A program made the translations under genes and the position numbers. Below, piece by piece: positions 5,010 through 12,116 of a stretch of DNA of 12,171 bases. The notes below the pieces were generated by a model. The model had not been told where the DNA came from, did not search any database, and was given only the letters and a program-made list of their open reading frames with translations. Source of the stretch: W0P28-013 sp963658575 (GTDB lineage: Bacteria; Bacteroidota; Bacteroidia; Bacteroidales; Paludibacteraceae); assembly GCA_963658575.1 (NCBI GenBank), contig CAVKQB010000062.1:1-12171 (forward strand), written 5' to 3'. Every line of letters starts with the position of its first letter. Within the stretch, counting starts at the first letter, position 1.

Positions 5010-7646
5010 TTATTGCGCCTGTTGCGATTCATTGTCGGCAGGCGTTTGTTGCGGCTCGGCGGGCGTTGTCTGCTCGCCTTGCAGTTCGGGATTTTCGACC
5101 TTTTCGTAGGTAATTTCTTCGTAGGTTACGAGGAATTCTACACGACGGTTGAGTGCGCGTCCGGCCTTGGTTTTGTTGTCGGCAATCGGCATCGATGCGC
5201 CAAATCCGTTGGAGGTCATGCGCTCTTCGGCCACGCCCTTACCGATGAGGTAGCGGCGCACGGAGGCGGCACGGCGTTCGGACAGGAGTTGGTTGGCGGC
5301 GTCCTTGCCCACGTTGTCGGTGTGTCCGTTGATGGTCAGGTTGAAGGTCGGATTTTCGAACATCACGTTGGCGATAGCGTCCAAAATCGGGAACGAGCGC
5401 GCGAGAATCACGTCTTTGCCCGTCTCGAACTGAATGCCTTGCATGGCGCGTTTGAACAGATTGCGCACTTCGCGTTTCAGTTCGGGGCAGCCTTGGTTGT
5501 CGGGCGTGCCGGGCACGGTCGGGCATTTGTCGAGGTAGTCGGGCACGCCGTCGCCGTCGCTGTCTTTCGGGCAGCCGTTTTCGTCGATGGTAGAGTAGGC
5601 CTCGGCAGGCGTATTGGGACATTTGTCGAGATAGTCTGGAACGCCGTCGCCATCGCTATCGATCGGGCAACCATTTTCATCGACTTGCACACCTTCGGGC
5701 GTGTCGGGACATTGGTCGAGATAATCGGCCACGCCGTCGCCGTCGCTGTCGATTGGGCAACCGTTTTCGTCGACTTGCACACCTTCGGGCGTATCGGGGC
5801 ATTGGTCGAGATAGTCGGCCACACCGTCGCCGTCGCTATCAATTGGGCAGCCCTTTTCATCGACCTGTACGCCGAGTGGCGTGTTGGGACATTTATCGAG
5901 ATAATCTGGCACGCCGTCCTTGTCTTCGTCGAGCGGACAGCCTTTGGAATCGACCATCACGCCAAAGGGCGTATTCGGGCATTCGTCGTAGCAATCGGGC
6001 ACGCCGTCGTGGTCGGAATCGAACGGGCAGCCCACCGAATCGACAGGCCAGCCGAAGGGCGTTCCGGGGCATTGATCGTAGCAGTCGGGCACGCCGTCTT
6101 GGTCTTCGTCGAGCAAGCAACCGATGGAATCGACAAAATTTTTGCGTTTCACGTCGGGACAGAGTTTGCGCAGTTGCTTGATGGGCGTTCCGGGGCATTG
6201 GTCGTCGATGTTTTTCACGCCGTCGCGGTCTTTGTCGCCGCTGTCGCGCCCGATGTTGAGGTTCATGCCCATCTGCACATTGACTCGTTGTGTGCCATAG
6301 GGAATGGGATAGGTCGATTTGTCGCCAGGGAATTGCGTTTTAGCCCAATAGAGCGGAATGTAGTCCATGGCCAAGAACATGTTCAGTGCGCCAGCACGCA
6401 GGCTGAGACCCAAACCGATGTTGTTGCCGCGGCTATTGACAAACGAGTAGGAGAGATAGGCTTTGAGCCAGTCGAGCGGGCGGAAATTGGCAGCCAGCGT
6501 AACCTCTTCGCTCACGTATTGTGCGTTGAAGCGCATGTGCGACAGCAGACCGAAACTGATTTTGTTTTTCAGAATGCCGTATTCGACGGCGGCGTTGAAA
6601 TTGCCGTGAATCATCTGTGCGAATCCGCCATTTTTCTCGGATTTGAAGTGGAGCGCATCGAGCGCATCGTCGCCTATCTGTGCAAAGTCGATGCTGTCGC
6701 CGGGCTCGTATTCCACGCCAGTGAAACTATAGACGCCGTTGGCGTGTCCGCTCACGATGTTTCGGTGCCAATAGATGAAACCGAGGTCGGTGATGGCTGC
6801 CGAAACCACCAAGTGTTTGATGGGTTCGTAGGTGAAACCCACGTCGAACGATGCGCCGTGTCCAGCGGGTTTGTAGAGCAGTTGCAAGTAGTTGTCCTGC
6901 AGTTCTACGCTGCCAAAATCGACGGTGCCGTCCTCTTTTTGCTCGAAATTGAGCGGTGCCGAGAAGTAGGCATCGGCATCGGCGGTAACGTCCCACGAGT
7001 TGCGCGAGGCATCGAGCCGGAATTTGTTCACTTTGGTTTTTGCGCCAGCGTAGCCCATCAGCAGGCTTGCTTTGCCGCCCACCGTCCATTGCTCGTTGAT
7101 GCGGCGCATGTAGCCCACACCAAATTCGCCGTAGAGTTCCATATCAATCCCGAACCGCTTGAAATTGAACGAGTTGATGCCAAATTCGTCGGGCGTGCCG
7201 TAGAGTGCCAGTTTGAACATGTCGCGTGGCAACATCACGTTACCGCTCATGTTCAGGTCGAGGCCGAATGTCAGGTAGTTTTTCTCTCTGAACCGAAAAC
7301 CGAACTCCAATATGTTCATGCTGAAATTCATGTCGAACACGTTGGCGCGCTTGAAGCGTTTGTAGAGTTTGTCGACTCCGTCGGGCGAGTAGAGCGGCGT
7401 AACCATTTTGCCGTCGTTTCGGTAGATGATGTCTTTGAACGCCAGCGCATTATTGCCTGCTTCGAACGAAAAACTCGGCATGACGATGAAGTCGAGATAG
7501 AATTTCGTGTTAGGCATGAAGGCGGGGTTCATCGAACTGCGCATGGGCACTTCGTCCATGAAGTAGTAGGTGTTCGTTTCGGCGGCCAAAGGCAGGCAGC
7601 AGCAAAGCCCCAGCGTGATAGCGAAGATAATTTTGGTCGTTTTCAT
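5010..7646 (-). CDS. Outer-membrane protein: DUF5723-like region, eight TSP3 repeats, OmpA C-terminal domain
   Basis: Probable outer-membrane protein that anchors the membrane to peptidoglycan. The 878-residue product begins with a signal peptide (about 1-22, MKTTKIIFAITLGLCCCLPL then AAE). Residues about 23-460 are rich in aromatic, alternating segments (NPAFMPNTKFYLDF and similar) and resemble the DUF5723 family of presumed beta-barrel proteins. Residues about 470-720 hold eight thrombospondin type 3 repeats of the form DxDxDGVxDxxDxCPxTP, expected to bind calcium, with paired cysteines. Residues about 735-845 form an OmpA domain with FETGKD, NGHTDNVG near 774, LSERRA, and NRRVEF, the residues that contact diaminopimelate in peptidoglycan. 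The tail is rich in Pro, Gln and Thr. It starts 21 bases after the lipoprotein gene and shares its promoter. Domains are clear; the role of the N-terminal part is unknown. The gene contains no TTA, CTA or TCA codon. Confidence 0.93.
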   Translation of the reverse strand: MKTTKIIFAITLGLCCCLPLAAETNTYYFMDEVPMRSSMNPAFMPNTKFYLDFIVMPSFSFEAGNNALAFKDIIYRNDGKMVTPLYSPDGVDKLYKRFKRANVFDMNFSMNILEFGFRFREKNYLTFGLDLNMSGNVMLPRDMFKLALYGTPDEFGINSFNFKRFGIDMELYGEFGVGYMRRINEQWTVGGKASLLMGYAGAKTKVNKFRLDASRNSWDVTADADAYFSAPLNFEQKEDGTVDFGSVELQDNYLQLLYKPAGHGASFDVGFTYEPIKHLVVSAAITDLGFIYWHRNIVSGHANGVYSFTGVEYEPGDSIDFAQIGDDALDALHFKSEKNGGFAQMIHGNFNAAVEYGILKNKISFGLLSHMRFNAQYVSEEVTLAANFRPLDWLKAYLSYSFVNSRGNNIGLGLSLRAGALNMFLAMDYIPLYWAKTQFPGDKSTYPIPYGTQRVNVQMGMNLNIGRDSGDKDRDGVKNIDDQCPGTPIKQLRKLCPDVKRKNFVDSIGCLLDEDQDGVPDCYDQCPGTPFGWPVDSVGCPFDSDHDGVPDCYDECPNTPFGVMVDSKGCPLDEDKDGVPDYLDKCPNTPLGVQVDEKGCPIDSDGDGVADYLDQCPDTPEGVQVDENGCPIDSDGDGVADYLDQCPDTPEGVQVDENGCPIDSDGDGVPDYLDKCPNTPAEAYSTIDENGCPKDSDGDGVPDYLDKCPTVPGTPDNQGCPELKREVRNLFKRAMQGIQFETGKDVILARSFPILDAIANVMFENPTFNLTINGHTDNVGKDAANQLLSERRAASVRRYLIGKGVAEERMTSNGFGASMPIADNKTKAGRALNRRVEFLVTYEEITYEKVENPELQGEQTTPAEPQQTPADNESQQAQ
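5545..6224 (-). repeat. In-gene tandem repeat, 90-bp units encoding TSP3 repeats
   Basis: Eight copies of a segment beginning (plus strand) AC[G/A]CCGTC lie at 5545, 5641, 5731, 5821, 5911, 6001, 6091 and 6217. Five consecutive intervals are exactly 90 bases (30 residues); the flanking ones are 96 and 126 bases. Units 5641-5730 and 5731-5820 encode the same 30 residues but differ at 8 bases, all synonymous. The units nearest the N-terminal part (6001-6224) are the most diverged in protein sequence (DEDQ, DSDH), the C-terminal ones the most uniform (DSDGDGV). Confidence 0.92.
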
Positions 7647-7667
7647 GTCTGATGCGTGCTTTGGTGG

Positions 7668-9377
7668 TTAGAAAATGCTGTCTAAATTGGTTTTAATGCC
7701 GCCTTTCACATAGAGCGAGGCGCGAATTTCGAGTTTGTCGTCGAGACTGAAGTACATCATGTCGTTGTCGGGGTTGTTGGCATCGACGGTAACGACTATC
7801 ACTGCTTTTTTCGTGTCCCAAATGGTGGCGATGCTGTCGCCAGGGATTTCTTGGCGTGTCTCGCCGCTGGTGGTGCCGGTGGTGCGCCCTTCGGCATCGA
7901 CGGGCGCAGCGGCAATGCTGAAGTCTTGCCCCGTGTAGAGCGGCCGGTCGAGCGAGTCGAGCAGCACAGCGTGCGCCAAGGCTTTCGATGGCAGGTGGTT
8001 GTCGTAGCACAGAGCGATGTTCAGTTGCTCGATGTGGTATTCTGCGCCCAGTCGGTTCATGCCAGTCAGGTCGGCAATGTCGCAGTCGAGCGTGTCGTAG
8101 TGTTGGTATTGCGTGGTCGGGTTGTATTGGAACGGCATTTTGGCCTCGACCACCATGTCCACCAACGGATTATAGTCTTTTTCGGGGTCGAAAAAGAGCC
8201 AATGCATGCGCTCCCATTCGTTTTGGAACTTGCTGATTTTCACGTTGAAAGAGTACACGAAACGGTGCGGCGTGATTTCGAACAGCCGTTCGGTGTGCCC
8301 GTCTTGATTGTCGAACGTGTGTATGTTGAGCGAGGTGTCGCCTTCGATGTAGGGCTTGCGCAGACGCATCGTTTTGCTGGGCGAACCGTTGAAGTCGGCC
8401 ATGCGCTCTTCGCCTGTCGACGAGACGGCTTTGATCTGTTCTACGGTGAAGTCGAGCGGAATGCCGATGCCGTTGGTTATTTTGAACGTTACCAGCGGAT
8501 TGGTAAATCTCAAGCGATTTTCGGTGAAGGTCTCCGATTCGAAAAAGCCTGTCGGCATGTGCGAATTGACGCTATCGGACGTAACATTGCCCTTGCGGTT
8601 GAAAAAGCCCCACGCTTTGCGGCAATCGATGATTTGGAAGCGCACTTGCGGCTTGATTTGCGACTGCTCGGTTACGCTGAAACTTTGGGTCGGCTCGTAG
8701 GTGTAGGTAACGGTGATGGGCGTTGTGCCTGTCAGTTTGTCGAAACGCACTTTGAACCCCGAAAGCATGTCGTAGTGTGTGTCGCCGTTGCGGGTTACCT
8801 TGTAACTGCGGTCTTGCAGCCCATCGATGTCGCTGAAGTGCAAGTCGATGTAGAGCGGCATCGCTTCGGACAGTTCCATGGCATCGGCTTCGATTTTGAA
8901 ATAGAGTTCTGCGCTGTTCACCACGGCACTATCCACGCGTTGGTCGAGCGTGCCGTCGTCGTAGTAGTGGTCGTAGTCGAAGTCGTAGTGCAGCGTGTCG
9001 TGAAAGATGTAAGTGCCAGCTGGCAGTGTTGCTCCGCTGACGACGCGGCTATTGTCGCCATCGACGAGCGTGTAGGGCGTGTTGTAGGTCGTTCCTTCGG
9101 TGAAATCGCCTATTTTGATGTCGCTCGTGTTTAGCCGCAGCGTGTCGGTCCACCACAGGTAGCAGGTGTTCATGTCGGAATCCTGCCGCACGTCGTTGCT
9201 GCCGATGAAATCGACGAGTTTGCCGACGGTGGTGCGTGCCGTGCCGATGGGAACGACGAGCGCGGTGTTGTAGTCGATGTCTTTCGACATGTTTTCCATG
9301 TTGATGTTGGTGGTGCAGGCGGCCAAACCGATGGCAGTCGCGCCAAGTGCACCAAGGAGTGTCGTTTTGCAGTCCAT
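7668..9377 (-). CDS. Lipoprotein of unknown function, partner of the OmpA-like protein
   Basis: I do not recognise a family. The 569-residue product starts with a lipoprotein signal peptide, MDCKTTLLGALGATAIGLAAC, with lipobox L18-A19-A20-C21; it should be lipidated on C21. The residues after C21 (TTNINMEN) lack the acidic cluster used as surface-export signal in Bacteroidota, so it may stay on the periplasmic face. The body looks beta-rich, with many aromatic and Thr/Asp residues (LVVPIGTARTTVGKLVDF near 40-57), and no enzyme motif. Start 9377 was chosen because the promoter's -7 element (9407-9414) lies just upstream and the lipobox sits at the right distance; the frame continues to an ATG at 9470, but that would place the promoter inside the gene. 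The OmpA-like gene follows after 21 bases, so the two form an operon and the products likely interact in the outer membrane. Confidence 0.88.
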   Translation of the reverse strand: MDCKTTLLGALGATAIGLAACTTNINMENMSKDIDYNTALVVPIGTARTTVGKLVDFIGSNDVRQDSDMNTCYLWWTDTLRLNTSDIKIGDFTEGTTYNTPYTLVDGDNSRVVSGATLPAGTYIFHDTLHYDFDYDHYYDDGTLDQRVDSAVVNSAELYFKIEADAMELSEAMPLYIDLHFSDIDGLQDRSYKVTRNGDTHYDMLSGFKVRFDKLTGTTPITVTYTYEPTQSFSVTEQSQIKPQVRFQIIDCRKAWGFFNRKGNVTSDSVNSHMPTGFFESETFTENRLRFTNPLVTFKITNGIGIPLDFTVEQIKAVSSTGEERMADFNGSPSKTMRLRKPYIEGDTSLNIHTFDNQDGHTERLFEITPHRFVYSFNVKISKFQNEWERMHWLFFDPEKDYNPLVDMVVEAKMPFQYNPTTQYQHYDTLDCDIADLTGMNRLGAEYHIEQLNIALCYDNHLPSKALAHAVLLDSLDRPLYTGQDFSIAAAPVDAEGRTTGTTSGETRQEIPGDSIATIWDTKKAVIVVTVDANNPDNDMMYFSLDDKLEIRASLYVKGGIKTNLDSIF

Positions 9378-9406
9378 ACGCTTTGCAATTAAAGGTTCCG
9401 ATTTTG

Positions 9407-9438
9407 CAAAGGTAATGTTTGTTTTCTGAAAAAACAAC
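9407..9438 (-). promoter_or_regulatory. Promoter of the lipoprotein/OmpA-like operon
   Basis: On the minus strand, GTTG (9435-9438), a 20-base spacer and TACCTTTG (9407-9414) match the Bacteroidota consensus. The start of transcription would be near 9400, about 22 bases before the ATG at 9377, and this fixes the lipoprotein start. Confidence 0.78.
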
Positions 9439-9449
9439 AAAAAGGAAAA

Positions 9450-9477
9450 GATTTTTTTACCTGTTGGCAAAAAAATC
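9450..9477 (-). terminator. queG: Probable terminator after queG
   Basis: On the minus strand a 12-bp stem (arms 9466-9477 and 9450-9461, GATTTTTTTGCC opposite GGTAAAAAAATC) with loop AACA forms with one G-U pair; on the plus strand that pair would be an A-C mismatch, so the hairpin favours minus-strand RNA. It lies 23 bases past the queG stop and just ahead of the next promoter, and is followed by CTTTTCCTTTTTG. The stem is AT-rich, so strength is doubtful. Confidence 0.45.
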
Positions 9478-9500
9478 AGTGCAGGTTTGATGTCGCCGAC

Positions 9501-10409
9501 TCATTTTGAGTGTTTGGCGATTTTTTCGGCCAATTGCTGAATCTTCTTATAACCGGCGCGTTGCAGCGGCGAATGTTTGAACATTCGTTTGAAGTCGCCG
9601 TTGGTCATGTGGGCGAAATCGGCGGCAAAAAATGCGTCCGACGCTTGCAATTCGGGCGTGTGATTGGCTTGCGCCCGTCTGTTCCACGGACAGGCATCGA
9701 GGCAGGCATCGCAGCCAAAGAGGCGGTTGCCGCATTGCGCCACCTGCTCGTCGGTCAGTTCGGCGCGATTTTCGATGGTGAGGTACGATATGCAACGCCG
9801 TGCGTCGATTGTGCCAGCGGCGGTCAGCGCGTGTGTCGGGCAGGCATCGATGCATTTGGTGCATGTGCCGCATCGGTTGGGGTGCGGTGTGTCGTAGTCG
9901 AGCGGCAGTGTGCTGACAATCTCGCCTATCAGCGTGTACGAGCCGAGATGGGGATTGATGAGCAGACCGCTTTTGCCAATCCAGCCAAGTCCGGCACGCT
10001 CCGCCCAGCGACGTTCGAAGAGTGGCGCGCTGTCGCAGCAAATTTGGCAACGCTGTTCGGCACGGCTGTCGATGAATTGCTGCAATTGCTGCAGTTTCGC
10101 CTTTATAATATGGTGATAGTCGTTGCCGTAGGCGTATTTGGCTATTTGCGGCGAGTCGTCGGGACGAAGTTGGGCAGGGTAGTAGTTGAGCAGCACCACG
10201 ATGACCGACCGTGCGCCTTCGACGAGCAGACGCACATCGGTTCGCTTGTCGAAATAGTTGGCCATGTAGCCCATGTTGCCGTTGTGGCCGAGCGCCAGCC
10301 ACTGACGCAATTTTTCGGCATCGTAGGGTAGCGCGTCGGCTTGGGCTACGCCACACGCATCGAACCCGATACGCTGCGCTTCGGCCTTTATGTCGTCCGA
10401 CGTAATCAT
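9501..10409 (-). CDS. queG: Epoxyqueuosine reductase QueG
   Basis: Cobalamin- and Fe-S-dependent cytoplasmic enzyme that reduces epoxyqueuosine to queuosine at tRNA wobble position 34, the last step of queuosine synthesis; targets are GUN-anticodon tRNAs such as tRNA-His(GTG) seen in this window. The 302-residue protein has the N-terminal family region (GFDACGVAQAD; NMGYMANYFDKRTDVR), the catalytic aspartate candidate D126 in CCDSAPLFER, the block GLGWIGKSGLLI (141-151), and a ferredoxin-like pair of 4Fe-4S sites: C180-x2-C183-x2-C186-x3-C190-P and C233-x2-C236-x3-C240-P with C206 as the likely extra ligand. It ends near residue 302, so it lacks the C-terminal HEAT-like extension of the longer (about 370-residue) QueG versions. 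Third gene of an operon, 11 bases after the thioredoxin-like gene. Confidence 0.95.
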   Translation of the reverse strand: MITSDDIKAEAQRIGFDACGVAQADALPYDAEKLRQWLALGHNGNMGYMANYFDKRTDVRLLVEGARSVIVVLLNYYPAQLRPDDSPQIAKYAYGNDYHHIIKAKLQQLQQFIDSRAEQRCQICCDSAPLFERRWAERAGLGWIGKSGLLINPHLGSYTLIGEIVSTLPLDYDTPHPNRCGTCTKCIDACPTHALTAAGTIDARRCISYLTIENRAELTDEQVAQCGNRLFGCDACLDACPWNRRAQANHTPELQASDAFFAADFAHMTNGDFKRMFKHSPLQRAGYKKIQQLAEKIAKHSK

Positions 10410-10420
10410 GCGCTCTGAGA

Positions 10421-11536
10421 CTAATTTTTCAGCAGTTTTTCTATCGATTTGGGCAGATTGTCGGCTTCCAAATCCTGCCCAGCCACGATGTCGCCGTTAC
10501 GATCGACGAGATACCACGCCGGAATGGCCTGCACGTTGTAGGTGAGCAGATATTTGCAGTTGGGAGCCTGCTTGTCGCGCACGCAAATCCATGGCAGTTC
10601 GCGCGTCTGTTCGAGCCAGAAAAGTTTGTCGCCGTCGAGCGCAATCTGGAAAATCTCGAATCCGTAGGCGTGATAAGCGTTGTAGAGTTCGCGCAGATAG
10701 AGCGTGTGAATGGCCGATTTTTCGATGCCGAACGCCGAGAAATCGATCAACACCACCTTGCCTTTGAGCGACGACAGTTTGACCATCTCGTCGCGACGGT
10801 CGGGCAGTTCTATCTCGATGGCTCCCACGGCTTCGGCCTCCAACTCGTGCTGCCGTTGCGCGCTGAGTGCCGCCAGAACGGTCGTTTCGAGCCGTTTCGT
10901 GCGCGGATTTTCGGGCTGAAACACCTTGTAGGCCGTGGCCACTGCCGACCAATAACTGCGGTCGTTCCGATTGTAGGGCAAAAAGAGGTAGATGCCGTTT
11001 ATTTGCTGATTTACAGCGTAATAGGCGGCCGTCGAGCCTGCGTCGGCAAGTATTATTTTTTGTGCTGCCTGTTTGTGCGCATCGATCATTGCCACGATTT
11101 CGGCGTTGTTCCAGCGATTCTCTTCCAGCGAATTATCGACGGCTCGTTGCAACGCAAAACCGGAGTTGCGCAACTGTTGTATTTTTGCTGAATTGGCAGA
11201 GTTCTCAACCGTGTATTTGGTTGCGAATAGTGCATTTTGACCATTTATCAACACGTCTTCGCACGAGTCGATGGCGAACAGAATGTTCTGATTTCCAAGA
11301 CGTAAGCGGTAAAATTCGGCGAATTTCGGTTGTGGCTGGCTGAATGTGTAGCGGCCGTCGGCGGGCAGGCGCAGCGAGTCGAGCGTAACGACCGATGTGT
11401 CGGTAACTTGTTCGAGATAGAGTGTGTCGCCGGCTGCATCGGCTATGGTGCCTTCGACGGTGAATTGCGGCGTGCGTGTGCAGGCGCAGCAGAGTGCCAG
11501 CAGCAGTGCGTTTTTTGCGCTTGTGCGTATGTTCAT
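10421..11536 (-). CDS. DUF4369 / TlpA-like thioredoxin-fold lipoprotein without CxxC
   Basis: Exported thioredoxin-fold protein of a type common in Bacteroidales, role unknown. The 371-residue product starts MNIRTSAKNALLLALCCACT; lipidation on C16, C17 or C19 is possible (C19 most likely, although the lipobox CCAC is unusual). Residues about 25-105 (FTVEGTI...GDTLYLE...) match DUF4369, an N-terminal domain of TlpA-like proteins; a helical linker follows; residues about 245-370 form the thioredoxin fold (LKGKVVLIDFSAF...IPAWYLVDRNGDIV, with the cis-proline kept). Where TlpA has WCxxC, this protein has F269-G-I-E-K273, so it cannot be a thiol oxidoreductase by the usual mechanism. Start 11536 forms ATGA with the stop of the CYTH gene, implying translational coupling; the frame remains open to 11725, but that extension is Arg-rich and lies inside the CYTH gene. 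Confidence 0.9.
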   Translation of the reverse strand: MNIRTSAKNALLLALCCACTRTPQFTVEGTIADAAGDTLYLEQVTDTSVVTLDSLRLPADGRYTFSQPQPKFAEFYRLRLGNQNILFAIDSCEDVLINGQNALFATKYTVENSANSAKIQQLRNSGFALQRAVDNSLEENRWNNAEIVAMIDAHKQAAQKIILADAGSTAAYYAVNQQINGIYLFLPYNRNDRSYWSAVATAYKVFQPENPRTKRLETTVLAALSAQRQHELEAEAVGAIEIELPDRRDEMVKLSSLKGKVVLIDFSAFGIEKSAIHTLYLRELYNAYHAYGFEIFQIALDGDKLFWLEQTRELPWICVRDKQAPNCKYLLTYNVQAIPAWYLVDRNGDIVAGQDLEADNLPKSIEKLLKN

Positions 11537-12003
11537 TTGTTCCAATTTTTGTATGGATTTGTAATCAGGTTGGCGTTGTAGTAGCGCGGATCGCCGGTAA
11601 CTTCGTCGCCGACAAAATCGGGCTTCTCGAATGTGGCATCGGCTTGTGGCAGTTCCAGTTCGGCAATGACAAGCCCAGCGTTTTCGCCGTGAAACTCGTC
11701 GATTTCCCAACAAAGCCGCCCGCAAGCGTAGCGGTAGCGTGTCTTGTCGATGATGGGGCGCAGGCAGACGGAGTCGAGTAGTGTGCGTGCGTCGGAGGGC
11801 GGAATCTCGTATTCAAATTCGTGGCGCGCGAAGCCCACAGTGGTGTCTTTTATGGTGAGAAACGCCTTGTCGCCGTAGATGCGCACGCGCACAACACGCT
11901 CTCGGTCGTTGCAAATGTAGCCTTGCACGATGCGTTTGCTCTCGGCGTGCGCCTTGTAAGAGTCGGAGGTTACCAAAAATTTCCGTTCTATCTCGATGTT
12001 CAT
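11533..12003 (-). CDS. CYTH domain protein (triphosphate tunnel metalloenzyme type)
   Basis: Small single-domain member of the CYTH/TTM superfamily, cytoplasmic enzymes that hydrolyse triphosphates (inorganic tripolyphosphate, thiamine triphosphate or nucleotides) in a beta-barrel tunnel with metal ions. The 156-residue product has the signature E4-x-E6-x-K8 (MNIEIERKFLV), then the expected tunnel residues R39/R41 (VRVRIYG), K52 (LTIKD), E62-x-E64-x-E66, K87/R89/R91 (DKTRYRY), E100/D102 (WEIDEF) and E115/E117 (AELEL). Bacterial proteins of this size most often behave as tripolyphosphatases; the substrate here cannot be told from sequence. First gene of the visible operon (CYTH, thioredoxin-like, queG), overlapping the next by 4 bases. 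The start at 12003 places the ExExK motif at the N-terminus as usual. No clear promoter is visible in the repeat-rich upstream DNA. Confidence 0.94.
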   Translation of the reverse strand: MNIEIERKFLVTSDSYKAHAESKRIVQGYICNDRERVVRVRIYGDKAFLTIKDTTVGFARHEFEYEIPPSDARTLLDSVCLRPIIDKTRYRYACGRLCWEIDEFHGENAGLVIAELELPQADATFEKPDFVGDEVTGDPRYYNANLITNPYKNWNK

Positions 12004-12010
12004 GATTTTC

Positions 12011-12058
12011 AGTGTGAAAGTGTGAAGGTGTGAAAGTATGAAAGTATGAAAGTGTGAA
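12011..12058. repeat. Octamer tandem repeat upstream of the CYTH operon
   Basis: Six head-to-tail 8-base units: AGTGTGAA, AGTGTGAA, GGTGTGAA, AGTATGAA, AGTATGAA, AGTGTGAA. They begin 8 bases before the CYTH start codon on the minus strand, where they read TTCACACT / TTCATACT, so they form most of the leader region. The unit length is not a multiple of three and lies outside coding sequence. Confidence 0.93.
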
Positions 12059-12086
12059 AGTCTATAAAGTGGAAAGTCTATAAAGT
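12057..12086. repeat. Pair of 14-base direct repeats at 16-base spacing
   Basis: AAAGTCTATAAAGT occurs at 12057-12070 and again at 12073-12086, separated by GG. It adjoins the octamer tract and its 16-base period is twice eight, so it may be a degenerate extension of the same array. On the minus strand it contains TAACTTTA (12081-12088), one base off the -7 consensus, without a matching -33 element. Confidence 0.85.
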
Positions 12087-12092
12087 TATTGT

Positions 12093-12116
12093 GGATTTGG
12101 AGATTTGGTTGATTTG
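12093..12116. repeat. Three degenerate GATTTG octamers
   Basis: GGATTTGG, AGATTTGG and TTGATTTG follow each other with an 8-base period, a different unit from the AGTGTGAA array but the same period. The remaining bases to 12171 show no gene or structure I can support. Confidence 0.55.

Noticed and set aside
5545..6224. CRISPR-like or intergenic repeat cluster
   Set aside because: The regular 90-base period is coding sequence for TSP3 repeats in an uninterrupted frame.
5013..7652. An 879-codon open frame on the plus strand across the whole OmpA-like gene
   Set aside because: It is in exact register with the real codons and open only because the sense gene lacks TTA, CTA and TCA; the product is rich in Val, His and Ala without domains, and the sense protein has clear domains.
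9378..9470. Upstream ATG at 9470 for the lipoprotein gene
   Set aside because: The extension covers the promoter and terminator hairpin and would bury the lipoprotein signal peptide internally.
11537..11725. Upstream ATG at 11725 for the thioredoxin-like gene
   Set aside because: The added stretch is Arg/Cys-rich shadow coding of the CYTH gene; the ATG at 11536 is followed by a signal peptide and overlaps the CYTH stop as ATGA.
12011..12116. CRISPR array
   Set aside because: The units are 8 bases long and contiguous, with no spacers of unique sequence and no cas genes nearby.
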